Shown one piece after another: positions 1-8,951 of a stretch of DNA of 64,000 bases; within the stretch, counting starts at the first letter, position 1; each line of letters begins with the position of its first letter. The notes beneath the pieces were generated by a model. It was not told the origin of the DNA. It searched no databases and was given only the letters and a program-made list of their open reading frames with translations. The DNA comes from Chryseobacterium sp. YIM B08800. Lineage in GTDB: Bacteria > Bacteroidota > Bacteroidia > Flavobacteriales > Weeksellaceae. The translations under genes were made by a program, and so were the position numbers. The stretch covers positions 84,121 through 148,120 of the forward strand of contig NZ_JAPDKN010000019.1 in assembly GCF_026163565.1 (NCBI RefSeq), read 5' to 3'.

Positions 1-252
1 AACAACACAACTAAAAACAATAGTAGGCAATGAAGAATGATCACCCATATCTTTTGAAGACGCCCGATCAAAAGCCCTTACGATACCCGCAAAGATAAGC
101 AGAAAGTACAAGTATTTCTCGTACTGTGTGTCGTTTATAAATTTGAAAACCCTTCTTGGCTCTGTCCAGATCTTTGTAAAAATATCCTGATCAGAAAGTG
201 CATCATATTTTTCAAACTCTTCAAATTGATCTTCTGTATATTTTGTTTCCAT
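1..252 (-). CDS. Partial YIP1-like integral membrane protein (N-terminal 84 residues)
   Basis: The N-terminal part of a protein that runs off the left edge of the window. An acidic, soluble start (METKYTEDQFEEF) leads to a segment FTKIWTEPRRVFKFINDT and then a hydrophobic stretch (KYLYFLLIFAGIVRAFDR). This resembles the start of Flavobacteriia YIP1-family membrane proteins as I remember them; most of the membrane domain is outside the window. The ATG is at 250-252 on the minus strand. The family assignment comes from memory of a short segment, so it is moderate. Function in bacteria is unknown. Confidence 0.65.
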   Translation of the reverse strand, partial: METKYTEDQFEEFEKYDALSDQDIFTKIWTEPRRVFKFINDTQYEKYLYFLLIFAGIVRAFDRASSKDMGDHSSLPTIVFSCVV

Positions 253-295
253 GTAGTTTTTATAGGATCACGAAAATAAACATATTTATTAAAAA

Positions 296-679
296 TTAAA
301 GTAAACTTAACCAATTCTCATCCAATCTTTTAATTTTCTGCGTTTCTTTATCAATAAAAACCCAAAGCGTAAGAGAATCTACAACCAAAATATCATTACA
401 ATAAAACTCTACTTTTCTCGGTTGCCGAATTCCTTCCGGAGGTTTGGGATAAGTTTTTATAGAAATCACATCTCCTAAATAAACCTGTTTTTTATACTGA
501 ATATGATGATCGAGAAGCATCCAGATATCATCAGGAAAACCCAATTGATTTTTTACAGAATCCCAATGTTCACCGGCAATTTCTTCTACCCATTTTACAT
601 ATTGCACATTATTGACGTGATTATTTACATCTATATGCTGCTCTGTAATTTTTATTTGTTTTTCAAAAATCAAACTCAT
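296..679 (-). CDS. Acyl-CoA thioesterase, 4HBT/hotdog family
   Basis: A 127-residue single-domain hotdog protein of the 4-hydroxybenzoyl-CoA thioesterase type, predicted to hydrolyse acyl-CoA or acyl-ACP thioesters in the cytoplasm. Near the N-terminus the motif HIDVNNHVNNVQYVKW carries the Asp and His positions typical of the 4HBT active-site helix; the following DSLTLWVFID strand fits the second half of the fold. An in-frame start upstream at 751 would run through the hairpin at 718-745, so I chose the ATG at 677-679, where MSLIFEKQ begins the conserved region. It lies between the partial membrane protein and aceA on the same strand, with no clear functional link to either. The substrate cannot be told from sequence. 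Confidence 0.85.
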   Translation of the reverse strand: MSLIFEKQIKITEQHIDVNNHVNNVQYVKWVEEIAGEHWDSVKNQLGFPDDIWMLLDHHIQYKKQVYLGDVISIKTYPKPPEGIRQPRKVEFYCNDILVVDSLTLWVFIDKETQKIKRLDENWLSLL

Positions 680-717
680 CTTCTTCAAATATTTACTCAA
701 AAATAAAGCATAAAAAC

Positions 718-745
718 AGAACCTTCCCAAAATTGAGAAGGTTCT
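718..745 (-). terminator. Rho-independent terminator hairpin
   Basis: Arms AGAACCTTC (718-726) and GAAGGTTCT (737-745) pair perfectly around a 10-nt loop. Reading on the minus strand, the hairpin is followed by a U-rich run. It lies downstream of aceA and upstream of the thioesterase start, so it probably ends aceBA transcription and argues against the longer thioesterase reading frame. Confidence 0.6.
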
Positions 746-795
746 TAACAATTAAATTTAGTTAAAATGATCTTTTTAATATTTTCTTCATTTGG

Positions 796-910
796 AAAAC
801 GCAAAAGCGCAAGAATTTTACAAATTATACGTTTTAAGAAGCAAGGATTTTATCTTCTATAAAATTATCAACTTTTAATATTAAAAATCTTTGATTTTCT
901 TGCGCCTTAA
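796..910. repeat. Intergenic imperfect inverted repeat with GCGCAAGAA arms
   Basis: The gap between the thioesterase and aceA has no gene. It holds arms built on GCGCAAGAA near 806-814 and TTCTTGCGC near 897-905 around an AT-rich centre with an AAAAATCTTTGATTTT block. That block recurs near 52759-52776 and, inverted, near 6536-6553, always between genes, so it behaves like a dispersed short repeat. Confidence 0.5.
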
Positions 911-979
911 AAACATTATAAATTTAATTAAGCTTTGCGCCCATGCGTTTTTCCAACAAATTATTTTTAATGAATTCTT

Positions 980-2260
980 TTAATGAAACTGTGCAGTTTC
1001 TGTAGAATCTTTCATCGCAACAGTCGCCGAAGAACCTCCTGTAACAATATTTTGAACCTCATCAAAATATCCTGTTCCCACAAAAGTCTGGTGCTTCACC
1101 GCTCTGAAACCTTTTTGCTGCAAAGCAAATTCTCTTTCCTGCAATTCAGAATAACCTGCCATACCTTTTTCTTTGTAGGCTAAAGCCAATTCAAACATCG
1201 CAGTATTCAATGCATGGAAACCAGCCAATGTAATAAATTGGAATTTGTAACCTAATTTCGCCAACTCCTCCCTGAAATTCAACATTTCTTCGACACTCAG
1301 TCTCGATGCCCAGTTGAAAGATGGTGAACAATTATATGCCAACATTTTTCCGGGATATTTTGCATGAATTCCTTCAGCAAACTTTCTTGCCTGCTCAAGA
1401 TCAGGATTTGAAGTTTCCATCCAAATCAAATCTGCGTAAGGAGCATAAGATAAACCTCTGTCAATTCCCTGTTCTACTCCATTTTTCACCACATAGAACC
1501 CTTCGGAGGTTCTTTCATCAGTTACAAATTTTTTATCTCTGTCATCAATATCTGAAGTCAACAAATCTGCTGCATCCGCATCTGTTCTTGCAATAATTAA
1601 ACTCGGAACACCCAAAACATCCGCCGCCAAACGAGCTGAAATTAATTTATTAATCGCTTCCTGAGTCGGGACCAATACTTTTCCGCCCAAATGGCCACAT
1701 TTTTTTGCAGAAGATAACTGATCTTCAAAATGTACTGCTGCAGCTCCCGCTTCAATCATTTGCTTCATTAATTCATAAGCATTCAGATTTCCTCCAAAAC
1801 CAGCTTCCGCATCAGCAATAATCGGAACTAAATATTCCTTTTCACCACCGCCGTTTACCGATTGTATCTGATCTGCCCTCAACAAAGCATTATTAATTTT
1901 TTTCACAACAGAAGGTACTGAGTTCGCAGGATACAACGATTGATCAGGATACATTTCACCAGATAAATTCGCATCTGCAGCAACCTGCCATCCTGAAAGA
2001 TAAATCGCTTCCAATCCAGCATCGACTTCCTGTACAGCTTGGTTTCCCGTTAATGCTCCTAATCCTGCAACGAAATCCTGAGAATTCAGTTTATCCCAAA
2101 ATTTCTTTGACATTTCGGTCGCAATTGTATAATCTAATTTATAAGAACCTCGAAGTTTTAATACCTCTTCTGCTGTATAAGGTCTTTTCACACCATTCCA
2201 GCGTGGGTTTTCCAGCCAGTCTTTTTCTATTTCCTGAATTTGGTCTTGTCTTGTTTTCAT
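980..2260 (-). CDS. aceA: Isocitrate lyase
   Basis: Cleaves isocitrate to glyoxylate and succinate, the first step of the glyoxylate shunt, allowing growth on acetate or fatty acids. The 426-residue length is usual for bacterial enzymes. The catalytic loop KKCGHLGGK is intact at residues 186-194 (Cys188), after the metal-binding run [10 protein letters not shown] (about 148-157). [15 protein letters not shown] and [12 protein letters not shown] family segments follow (here IARTDADA and [10 protein letters not shown]). The ATG at 2258-2260 begins MKTRQDQIQ. It lies 105 bp downstream of aceB on the same strand, so the two are probably co-transcribed, although the gap is filled by repeat-like sequence. 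The divergent regulator at 4067 is the likely controller. Confidence 0.98.
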   Translation of the reverse strand: MKTRQDQIQEIEKDWLENPRWNGVKRPYTAEEVLKLRGSYKLDYTIATEMSKKFWDKLNSQDFVAGLGALTGNQAVQEVDAGLEAIYLSGWQVAADANLSGEMYPDQSLYPANSVPSVVKKINNALLRADQIQSVNGGGEKEYLVPIIADAEAGFGGNLNAYELMKQMIEAGAAAVHFEDQLSSAKKCGHLGGKVLVPTQEAINKLISARLAADVLGVPSLIIARTDADAADLLTSDIDDRDKKFVTDERTSEGFYVVKNGVEQGIDRGLSYAPYADLIWMETSNPDLEQARKFAEGIHAKYPGKMLAYNCSPSFNWASRLSVEEMLNFREELAKLGYKFQFITLAGFHALNTAMFELALAYKEKGMAGYSELQEREFALQQKGFRAVKHQTFVGTGYFDEVQNIVTGGSSATVAMKDSTETAQFH

Positions 2261-2276
2261 AATATTTTTTGTTTAG

Positions 2277-2367
2277 TTAATTGTTGATTGATATTAGTTG
2301 ATAGTTGTTGGTTTTTAGCTGACAGCTTATAACTCTCAGACTCTCAAACACTAAAACTCTCCCACTC
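2277..2367. repeat. Low-complexity intergenic repeat between aceB and aceA
   Basis: The gap is made of short related words (GTTGAT/TAGTTGATAG, then ACTCTCAGACTCTCAAACAC and ACTCTCCCACTC). The final word runs into the aceB stop codon at 2366-2368. The ACTCTC words recur near 58855-58870 and, unexpectedly, inside the murB coding region at 27597-27631. Confidence 0.5.
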
Positions 2368-3940
2368 AAATGAACGGATATGCTTTTAATGTTAAAAATT
2401 CTTCGAAGTTTTCACAGAAAATCAATTCGTTGAAAAGTTCTTTTGCCAGATTGAATTTTCCGTTTTTGAAACGTTCTTCACCTACATATTTTTCGATGCG
2501 TTCCAGTTCTTCAAATTCCCACTGCAAAATCATTCCTCTCGTCAATGTTCGATCATCATTTAATACCGCTTCATTTTTTAGCCATTGCCAAATTTGGGTT
2601 CTTGAAATTTCAGCCGTGGCTGCATCTTCCATCAGATTATAAATGGCTGCAGCTCCAATTCCCATTAACCAAGATTCGATATAAAGAATTCCGACGTTGA
2701 TATTTTTTCTTACCCCTTTCTCAGTGATTTCACCTTTCGGAATTTCCAGTAAATCATTTTCTGTAATTTGATAATCAAACTTTTTATCTATTTGATTTTT
2801 CTCAGGCATAAATTGGTCGAAAATATCTTTCGCCACAGAAACCAAAGCCGGATGCGCTACCCAAGTTCCATCGTGACCATTTTTCACTTCCCTTTCTTTA
2901 TCAGTTCTTACTTTTCCGAAGGCTACACTATTCGCTTCATAATCATTTTTAATAGGAATTTGCGCTGCCATTCCGCCGATTGCATGAACGTTTCTTTTGT
3001 GACATACTTCAATTACTCTTTTAGAATAAGCACTCATAAAAGGCGAAGTCATGGTCACCTGATCACGATCGGGAACGATAAATTCAGGAAGATTTCTGAA
3101 TTTTTTAATGAATGAAAAAATATAATCCCATCGTCCGCAATTCAAACCGGAGCTGTGTTCTTTTAATTCAAATAAAATTTCGTCGATTTGAAAGGAAGCT
3201 GTAATTGTTTCAATTAAAACTGTTGCTTTAATAGAACCTTGCGGAATACCAATGTAGTTTTGAGCAAAAATAAAAACATCATTCCACCAACGAGCTTCTT
3301 TGTAATGCTCTAATTTTGGAAGATAAAAATAAGCTCCACTTCCGTTTTCCTGCAACCTTTTCACATTTCTGAAAAAATAAATTCCAAAATCGATCAACGA
3401 AGCAGAAGTTGGCTCATCATTAATTTTAACATGTTTTTCGTTTAAATGCAAACCTCTCGGACGAACCAACAAAACAGCTGTTTTTTCATTCAATTGATAA
3501 GATTTCCCTTGCTCGTTCGTAAAATCAATCTTTCGATTAATTGCATCAGAAAGATTGATCTGTCCTTCCATACAGTTTTTCCAGGTTGGCGAATTGCTGT
3601 CTTCAAAATCTGCCATAAACGTTGAAGCCCCGGAATTCAGAGCATTAATAATCATTTTCCGATCGACTGGTCCGGTAATTTCTACTCTTCTGTCAAGCAA
3701 ATCTTCAGGAAGAGGTGCGCAAATCCAATTTCCATTTCTGATCTCTTCAGTTTCAGACAAAAATTTCGGAAGAATTCCTTTATCAAATTCCTGCTGAGTT
3801 TTTTTTCTTTCTTCTAAAAGTTCTAATCTTTTAGCATTAAAGTTTTGATGAAGCTCCACCAAAAAATCGTTTAAATCATTAGTGAAGACTTCTTCAAACC
3901 GTGGCTGAGTATTTATATTTAATTGTGTTTTAGTTTCCAT
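2366..3940 (-). CDS. aceB: Malate synthase A
   Basis: Condenses glyoxylate with acetyl-CoA to give malate, the second glyoxylate-shunt step. At 524 residues it matches the A isoform (not the longer G isoform). Visible motifs: RPRGLHLNEKH (160-170) with the catalytic Arg, VLIETITASFQ (241-251) with the metal-ligand Glu, and GLNCGRWDYIFSF (265-277), the family signature with the metal-binding Asp. The ATG is at 3938-3940. A -7 element (TAGGTTTG, minus strand) sits at 3969-3976, 28 nt before the ATG, and a 14-bp palindrome lies at its -33 region. It precedes aceA on the same strand. Confidence 0.98.
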   Translation of the reverse strand: METKTQLNINTQPRFEEVFTNDLNDFLVELHQNFNAKRLELLEERKKTQQEFDKGILPKFLSETEEIRNGNWICAPLPEDLLDRRVEITGPVDRKMIINALNSGASTFMADFEDSNSPTWKNCMEGQINLSDAINRKIDFTNEQGKSYQLNEKTAVLLVRPRGLHLNEKHVKINDEPTSASLIDFGIYFFRNVKRLQENGSGAYFYLPKLEHYKEARWWNDVFIFAQNYIGIPQGSIKATVLIETITASFQIDEILFELKEHSSGLNCGRWDYIFSFIKKFRNLPEFIVPDRDQVTMTSPFMSAYSKRVIEVCHKRNVHAIGGMAAQIPIKNDYEANSVAFGKVRTDKEREVKNGHDGTWVAHPALVSVAKDIFDQFMPEKNQIDKKFDYQITENDLLEIPKGEITEKGVRKNINVGILYIESWLMGIGAAAIYNLMEDAATAEISRTQIWQWLKNEAVLNDDRTLTRGMILQWEFEELERIEKYVGEERFKNGKFNLAKELFNELIFCENFEEFLTLKAYPFI

Positions 3941-3968
3941 AACGTCTTGATTTTGTGATTCGACATTA

Positions 3969-3976
3969 CAAACCTA
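3969..3976 (-). promoter_or_regulatory. Bacteroidetes -7 promoter element of aceBA
   Basis: Minus-strand TAGGTTTG matches the TAnnTTTG consensus and lies 28 nt upstream of the aceB ATG. No clean TTTG is seen at -33; that position is occupied by the palindrome at 3996-4009, as would suit a regulated promoter. Confidence 0.55.
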
Positions 3977-3995
3977 AATAAAAATTTTCACATAC

Positions 3996-4009
3996 AGCGA
4001 ACGTTCGCT
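3996..4009. promoter_or_regulatory. Perfect 14-bp palindrome AGCGAACGTTCGCT, candidate operator
   Basis: A perfect, relatively GC-rich palindrome in an otherwise AT-rich divergent promoter. It begins 19 bp upstream of the aceB -7 element, which puts it over the -33 region, and ends 45 bp before the regulator's -7 element. Dimeric helix-turn-helix regulators commonly bind such sites, so the divergent gene product is the natural candidate. This is inference from position and symmetry. Confidence 0.55.
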
Positions 4010-4054
4010 AAATTTATTTTAAAAATTATTATGCAAAAAATCGCTTCTAAATAT

Positions 4055-4062
4055 TATATTTG
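4055..4062 (+). promoter_or_regulatory. -7 promoter element of the RamB-like regulator
   Basis: TATATTTG fits TAnnTTTG exactly. Only four bases separate it from the ATG at 4067, so transcription should begin at or just inside the start codon, giving a nearly leaderless mRNA. Confidence 0.55.
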
Positions 4063-4066
4063 AACT

Positions 4067-5539
4067 ATGAATTCTGACAGTGACTTTATCAAAACGGTTT
4101 TCGGACTTAAACTAAAACAGCAGAGACAAAAGAAAAATTGGTCTTTGCAGGATCTTGCCGTAAAGACTGGATTATCAAAATCTTACCTTAATGAAATTGA
4201 AAACGGTAAAAAATATCCGAAACATGACAAGATTATCCAGCTTTCAGAATCTCTGAACTGTACTTTTGATGATTTGGTTTCAACAAAACTTGATAAAAGT
4301 TTAGCACCTTTCAATGAAATTTTACAATCGGATTTTTTTAAAGAAATTCCTTTGGATCTTTTCGGAATTAATAAAAATAATTTAATCAGTATCATCAGCG
4401 ATGCGCCGAAAAAAGTGACCGCTTTTATTAATGCTTTGATAGAAATTTCACAGAACTATAATTTAGGAAAAGAGCGGTTTTACTTTGCCGTTTTACGCTC
4501 GTTTCAGGAATTAAATGATAATTATTTCCCTGAAATTGAGGATAAAGTTTTGCAGTTTGCACAGGAAAATCAATTGAAGATCAATAAAAATTTACAAACT
4601 GATATTTTAGAAAAAATATTGACCGATAGATTCAGTTACACGATTCAATCAGAAGATTTTGAACAATATGGAACATTGGATAATCTTCGGTCGTTATTTA
4701 TTCCTGAGAAAAAATTATTGCTTTTAAATAAAAAATTAGAGCAAGATCAAAAGACCTTTATTTTTGCGAAAGAAATAGGCTTCAATGTTTTGGAATTAAA
4801 GAATCGTCCGAACACTTATTCATGGCTTGATTTTGGAAGTTTTGAAGAGATTTTGAATAACTTTTATGCTTCTTATTTCGCAGGAGCTTTATTGATCTCA
4901 AAACAAAAAACAATTGAAGAAACTTCTGATTTTTTCCTACAAAACGATTGGAAGCCGACCAATTTTGAAGATCTAATTAAAAAATTTACTCATTCACCTG
5001 AAACATTTTATTATCGTTTAACCAATATTCTTTCTTCAGAATTAGGAATTAAGGATTTGTTTTATTTATGTCTGGTTAAAAAGAAAAATTCAGATAAAAT
5101 TCAGATTTTAAAGGAATTACACCTTAATCATCAACAAGCTCCACACGCCAACGCAACCAATGAACATTACTGCAGAAGATGGATTGCGATTAAAAACCTT
5201 CATGAATTAACTGAAAATGAAACATTGACAGATGCCCAAATTTCACATTACAAAGATCAAGGCGTAAGTTATTTGGTGATTTCTACTTCACAAAAAAACC
5301 CGTTTTCGGATGGAAGTAACAGAAGTTATTGCTTGGGAATTTTATTGAATTCGCAGACCATTAAAAAAATTAATTTTATTAAATCTGAAACTTTAAAAAC
5401 CATCAATGTTGGGGTAACTTGCGAATCGTGCAGCATTGCAGATTGCGAAGTGAGACAGTCTCCTCCAATTCGATTGGAAAAGGAATATTTTAATTCTAGT
5501 ATGAAAAATGCGATTGAGAAGATCAGGAAGGATTTTTAG
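4067..5539 (+). CDS. XRE-family regulator of the RamB/ScfR (short-chain fatty acyl) type
   Basis: 490 residues. Residues about 13-68 form an XRE helix-turn-helix (LKQQRQKKNWSLQDLAVKTG followed by SKSYLNEIENGKKYP). A long middle region fits the IrrE/ImmA-like part of this family. The C-terminus carries CESCSIADCEVR (452-463) followed by QSPPIR, the cysteine pattern I associate with the ScfR-type sensor domain in RamB. RamB in Corynebacterium and Mycobacterium controls isocitrate lyase and malate synthase. Here the gene is divergent from aceBA with a palindrome between them, so it probably regulates the glyoxylate shunt in response to acyl-CoA or a related metabolite. The family is fairly sure; the target is inferred from position. 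Confidence 0.85.
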   Translation: MNSDSDFIKTVFGLKLKQQRQKKNWSLQDLAVKTGLSKSYLNEIENGKKYPKHDKIIQLSESLNCTFDDLVSTKLDKSLAPFNEILQSDFFKEIPLDLFGINKNNLISIISDAPKKVTAFINALIEISQNYNLGKERFYFAVLRSFQELNDNYFPEIEDKVLQFAQENQLKINKNLQTDILEKILTDRFSYTIQSEDFEQYGTLDNLRSLFIPEKKLLLLNKKLEQDQKTFIFAKEIGFNVLELKNRPNTYSWLDFGSFEEILNNFYASYFAGALLISKQKTIEETSDFFLQNDWKPTNFEDLIKKFTHSPETFYYRLTNILSSELGIKDLFYLCLVKKKNSDKIQILKELHLNHQQAPHANATNEHYCRRWIAIKNLHELTENETLTDAQISHYKDQGVSYLVISTSQKNPFSDGSNRSYCLGILLNSQTIKKINFIKSETLKTINVGVTCESCSIADCEVRQSPPIRLEKEYFNSSMKNAIEKIRKDF

Positions 5540-5730
5540 GTTGGGAGTCGGATGATGGGAGTTTAATGTATTGAGAATATTCTTTTAACGCGGAGTTCGC
5601 AATGATTTTAGGATAATATTTTGTTGATTTTTCGTTCGCAAGGGCGTTTCACTCAGCAAATGAAAACAGTAGAAAAAATTAAACCGCTATGTTTTAAAAC
5701 TTCCGACTTCATGCTTCCATCTTTTAACCA
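5539..5730. repeat. Intergenic region flanked by GGAAGTCGGATG-type inverted arms
   Basis: The 245-bp gap before comF has no gene. It opens with GGTTGGGAGTCGGATGATGG and closes with the loosely inverted CTTCCGACTTCATGCTTCC at about 5700-5718. These words match the GGAAGCCAGATG repeat in front of ftsY (42044-42131), so I treat the two as one repeat family. Confidence 0.4.
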
Positions 5731-5784
5731 AAAACTTTTCTTCTTCCAGCCATTTTCACTATCTTAGTTAAAACAAACACACAA

Positions 5785-6438
5785 ATGATTTTAGATATTT
5801 TCTTCCCGAATCGTTGCATTCACTGCAACCGGATTATTGACGGCGACTTGCTTGTCTGCAATCTTTGTTTTGAACAAATTCACTTTACACATTTCAATTT
5901 TTTAGACGACAATTATATTTTAGAGAAATGTAAACTTCTCTTTCCAATTGAAAATGCTTTTGCACTCATGCAGTTTGAAAAGGAAAATTTAAGCCGAAAA
6001 ATTATTCACGAATTAAAATATAAAAGCCGAGAAAAAGTAGGAAAGATTTTAGCTGAATGGACAACAGAACGTTTAGATCTCAAAAATGAAAAACCTGATT
6101 TGTTGGTTTCTGTTCCATTGCATCCAAAGAAATTAAAAGAGAGAGGTTATAATCAACTGCATTTGTTTACAGAAACATTATCGAAGTTTTATGAGATTCC
6201 TTTTAGGCATGATTTAATTAAAAGAAATCATTATTCAAAAGCACAAGCTTTGAAAGACAGACAACATCGTCTGGAAACCCAAAATCCGTTTTCAATTACA
6301 GAAAACATTTCAGGAAAACATATTTTATTGATAGATGATGTTTTCACCACCGGAAATACAATTGCTTCAATCGCCTGGGAAATTTTGAAAACAGGAGACA
6401 ATAAAGTGAGTATTTTGGTAATGGCAATGGATGAATGA
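5785..6438 (+). CDS. comF: ComF-family phosphoribosyltransferase-like protein
   Basis: 217 residues. It has an N-terminal four-cysteine zinc motif (Cys11, Cys14, Cys25, Cys28) and a C-terminal type I phosphoribosyltransferase domain with the PRPP-binding loop LLIDDVFTTGNTI at 181-193. LVSVPLHPKKLKERGYNQ (107-124) is the strongly conserved ComF/GntX segment. ComF proteins support natural DNA uptake in competent bacteria, probably at the cytoplasmic side of the membrane; GntX is a related name. It stands alone here between the regulator and a convergent lipoprotein. Whether this organism is competent cannot be told. Confidence 0.92.
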   Translation: MILDIFFPNRCIHCNRIIDGDLLVCNLCFEQIHFTHFNFLDDNYILEKCKLLFPIENAFALMQFEKENLSRKIIHELKYKSREKVGKILAEWTTERLDLKNEKPDLLVSVPLHPKKLKERGYNQLHLFTETLSKFYEIPFRHDLIKRNHYSKAQALKDRQHRLETQNPFSITENISGKHILLIDDVFTTGNTIASIAWEILKTGDNKVSILVMAMDE

Positions 6439-6573
6439 TTTTTAAGTCAGTTTAAAATAGCTTTAGATTTAACCGCAAAAGCAACAAAAGACAATCATAA
6501 AGCTATTATTAGATAATCAAAGTTCTCAAAAGAATAAAAATCAAAGATTTTTTAAAGGCTTTTTTTCATTAAA

Positions 6574-6602
6574 AAAGCCCCAATCATTAAAATTGAGGCT
6601 TT
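6574..6602 (-). terminator. Terminator of the haem-motif lipoprotein, possibly bidirectional
   Basis: Arms AAAGCC-C-CAAT (6574-6584) and ATTG-A-GGCTTT (6592-6602) pair with one mismatch. On the minus strand the hairpin is followed by a run of U, just after the stop of the lipoprotein gene at 6614; it could also serve convergent comF. Confidence 0.75.
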
Positions 6603-6613
6603 AAAAGTTTTTA

Positions 6614-8077
6614 TTAATCTATTTTTTTTCTTCTAAATTCTTCGAAACTATCTTCATATTCTTCAGAGCCTCTACTCGACTTCATCATTCCATTATTTTT
6701 AGACTTATAATATTTATTCAAAAAGGCAAGATATGCATTCATCGATTTAAAATTCATCGCCATATTATAATCAAATGAGAATTGACCAGGATCAAAACTT
6801 TCTCCTTTCAAATTCCTATTGTATCGTAAAAATTCAGGAGTGTTGTAATTAAAAAAAGTAGCTCCCTTATTTGACGACGGCAAGAGAAACGAAGAGAATT
6901 GTTGTTGCGACGGCGCATGGCAACTCATACAAGAGGTCATTGGCAATCTGGCAAGTGTATCTGTTTTTACCACACCTTTGTCGGTAACATCAACCACACC
7001 TTGCAACGCAACAGCTCCGTCATTGGGACCGCTTAATCTTCCGCCCCACCCTAGAGTTTCTCTGCTATAGTAAGGAGCGTTATCATTAATCCATGTTTGT
7101 GTTAATTTTTTATTTTGTACTTCTACCGTTTTAAAATCGGTATCAACATCCGGATCCATCCCCCACATTGCACCCAACGGAACAAATTTGTCTAAAATAT
7201 TAGTGGATTTAATATTTTTATCATACACAAAAGTTGTGAAAACCCAACCTGTTTCCGGAGCGGCTTTAGAATCTTTTACCACAACATCTATCTGAAATAG
7301 ACTCACCTTTTTATAGTCATATTTTTTTCTGTAGGGATCCGTAGATTGAGCATCCAACTGATTATAAATCGTAAAAAGTGGCGCATCTTGCATATCTGAC
7401 CATTCATCGCCATTCAACTCTGAAAAAGCAAACTTCACGATTACCGAGCCTTCTTTGAACTGACCTTTATCTTTATTCAGATCAACACTGATAAAGCTAT
7501 TAATCGGTTTTGAGCTTTTAAAATAAGCCGAATCTATTTTTAACGGAACATTTCCGTTTTTATCAAAAACTTCGCCTATCGTAAACGCCGCCAATGGATC
7601 GTACAATACCAGTACAAAACCTTCCTGGTTTTTGTTTACACCTTTAAAAGTTCCTGCAGAATTGGGGTTTCCGGGATAAGTTCCCATGATAGGATCTCTT
7701 TTGCTTCCCATCCAAGGTTCATGAAACCAGCCGACATCTTTTGCATTGAATTTGTCTTTCTCATTAATCATTTTGGTAATTAATGGCGATGCATAATCTT
7801 TCAGTCCAGAAACATACTTTTCTGCATTTTGTACAGTGATTTTTTCATTAAAATCATTAATGAGTTTAAATCCTACATCCGGTTGTGTTCGAGGATAATC
7901 TGCATTTAATTTAAAAAATTCTGTTCTGTCTTTCGGGATAGAATCGGAATGATTCTTAAACGCTTCTTTCCTCACCAGTTCATCCGGCGGTAAATCTGAT
8001 TTGGAATTCTTTTTCTCTTCGCTACAGGAGCATAGCGCAAGCGAGCCTAAAGTAAGGCTTAAAAAAAATGTTTTCAT
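6614..8077 (-). CDS. Lipoprotein with a single c-type haem motif, unknown function
   Basis: 487 residues. The start MKTFFLSLTLGSLALCSCSE is a lipoprotein signal peptide (lipidated Cys16 or Cys18), so the protein is probably anchored in the envelope. One CXXCH motif, CMSCH at 383-387, suggests one covalently bound haem. Between them lies a long region with no domain I recognise, including PWMGSKRDPIMGTYPGNP and TGWVFTTFVYDK. A low-complexity basic and acidic tail ends the protein. An electron-transfer or redox-sensing role is possible, but no enzyme class can be named. It is monocistronic, with its own terminator and no functional neighbours. Confidence 0.7.
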   Translation of the reverse strand: MKTFFLSLTLGSLALCSCSEEKKNSKSDLPPDELVRKEAFKNHSDSIPKDRTEFFKLNADYPRTQPDVGFKLINDFNEKITVQNAEKYVSGLKDYASPLITKMINEKDKFNAKDVGWFHEPWMGSKRDPIMGTYPGNPNSAGTFKGVNKNQEGFVLVLYDPLAAFTIGEVFDKNGNVPLKIDSAYFKSSKPINSFISVDLNKDKGQFKEGSVIVKFAFSELNGDEWSDMQDAPLFTIYNQLDAQSTDPYRKKYDYKKVSLFQIDVVVKDSKAAPETGWVFTTFVYDKNIKSTNILDKFVPLGAMWGMDPDVDTDFKTVEVQNKKLTQTWINDNAPYYSRETLGWGGRLSGPNDGAVALQGVVDVTDKGVVKTDTLARLPMTSCMSCHAPSQQQFSSFLLPSSNKGATFFNYNTPEFLRYNRNLKGESFDPGQFSFDYNMAMNFKSMNAYLAFLNKYYKSKNNGMMKSSRGSEEYEDSFEEFRRKKID

Positions 8078-8241
8078 TGAATTAGTTTTTGGTTATTAGT
8101 TTTTTTACCATCATCAAACTTTTACATTCAATAATGATTAATTAAATATATGAATTTTTTAAATATAATTTAACATAAAATCAAAAACAATATAAAATTA
8201 ACATTAACTTAAAGATATATTTCAGAAAACTTATTACAAAA

Positions 8242-8265
8242 AAACCTTAGACGAATCTAAGGTTT
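8242..8265 (-). terminator. Rho-independent terminator of upp
   Basis: A perfect 10-bp stem, AAACCTTAGA (8242-8251) with TCTAAGGTTT (8256-8265), and a CGAA-type tetraloop. It is followed on the minus strand by a run of seven U and lies 35 bp after the upp stop. Confidence 0.9.
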
Positions 8266-8300
8266 ATATATTTTGATTAAAAATTAATGTCTTTCAAAAC

Positions 8301-8951
8301 TTATCTCTGAAGTTTTTCGCCGTAACTTAAATCTCCGGCATCACCTAAACCTGGTGTAATATATCCTTTTGAAGTTAAGTTTTCATCAATAGCCCCTACC
8401 CAAATTTTTGCATTTGGATAAGCTTTTTCGATGGTTTCAACACCTTGCTTTGAAGCAATTGCCGCTACAATATGAAGCTGAGTAGGAGTTCCGTTGGTTA
8501 ATAAATCTTTGATTGCTTCAATTAAAGAAGCTCCGGTTGCCAACATAGGATCTGCAACAATTAAAGGTCTTCCGTCAATATTCGGACAGGTAAGATAATC
8601 CTGTTTGATTGAAAAATAATCGTTGGCATCATGTTTTCTATACGCTGCTACAAAACCGCAATCTGCTCTATCCAAATAATTTAAAATCCCTTCAAACAAA
8701 GGCACTCCAGCTCTTAAAATCGTGGTAATAACAGGCTGAACAGCAATTTCTTTTACTTTAATCGTATCTAAAGGAGTCTGAATTTCAACTTCTTTCTGTT
8801 CTAAACTTTTACTGATTTCAAATGCTGCAATCTCCCCGATTCTTTCCATATTCCTACGGAATCTCATTCTGTCGTGCTGAATTTCTACGTTTCTAAGCTC
8901 ATTAATCCAAGTATTAACCAAAGAAAACTGTTCTGATAAGACGGTAACCAT
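8301..8951 (-). CDS. upp: Uracil phosphoribosyltransferase
   Basis: Salvages uracil with PRPP to make UMP in the cytoplasm. 216 residues, about the usual length. The PRPP-binding loop is IVADPMLATGAS at 131-142, and ILRAGVPLFEG (79-89) is the other conserved segment. The C-terminal YITPGLGDAGD is the uracil-binding signature. It follows der on the same strand 115 bp away, with low-complexity AT sequence between them, and ends at a strong terminator. Confidence 0.97.
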   Translation of the reverse strand: MVTVLSEQFSLVNTWINELRNVEIQHDRMRFRRNMERIGEIAAFEISKSLEQKEVEIQTPLDTIKVKEIAVQPVITTILRAGVPLFEGILNYLDRADCGFVAAYRKHDANDYFSIKQDYLTCPNIDGRPLIVADPMLATGASLIEAIKDLLTNGTPTQLHIVAAIASKQGVETIEKAYPNAKIWVGAIDENLTSKGYITPGLGDAGDLSYGEKLQR

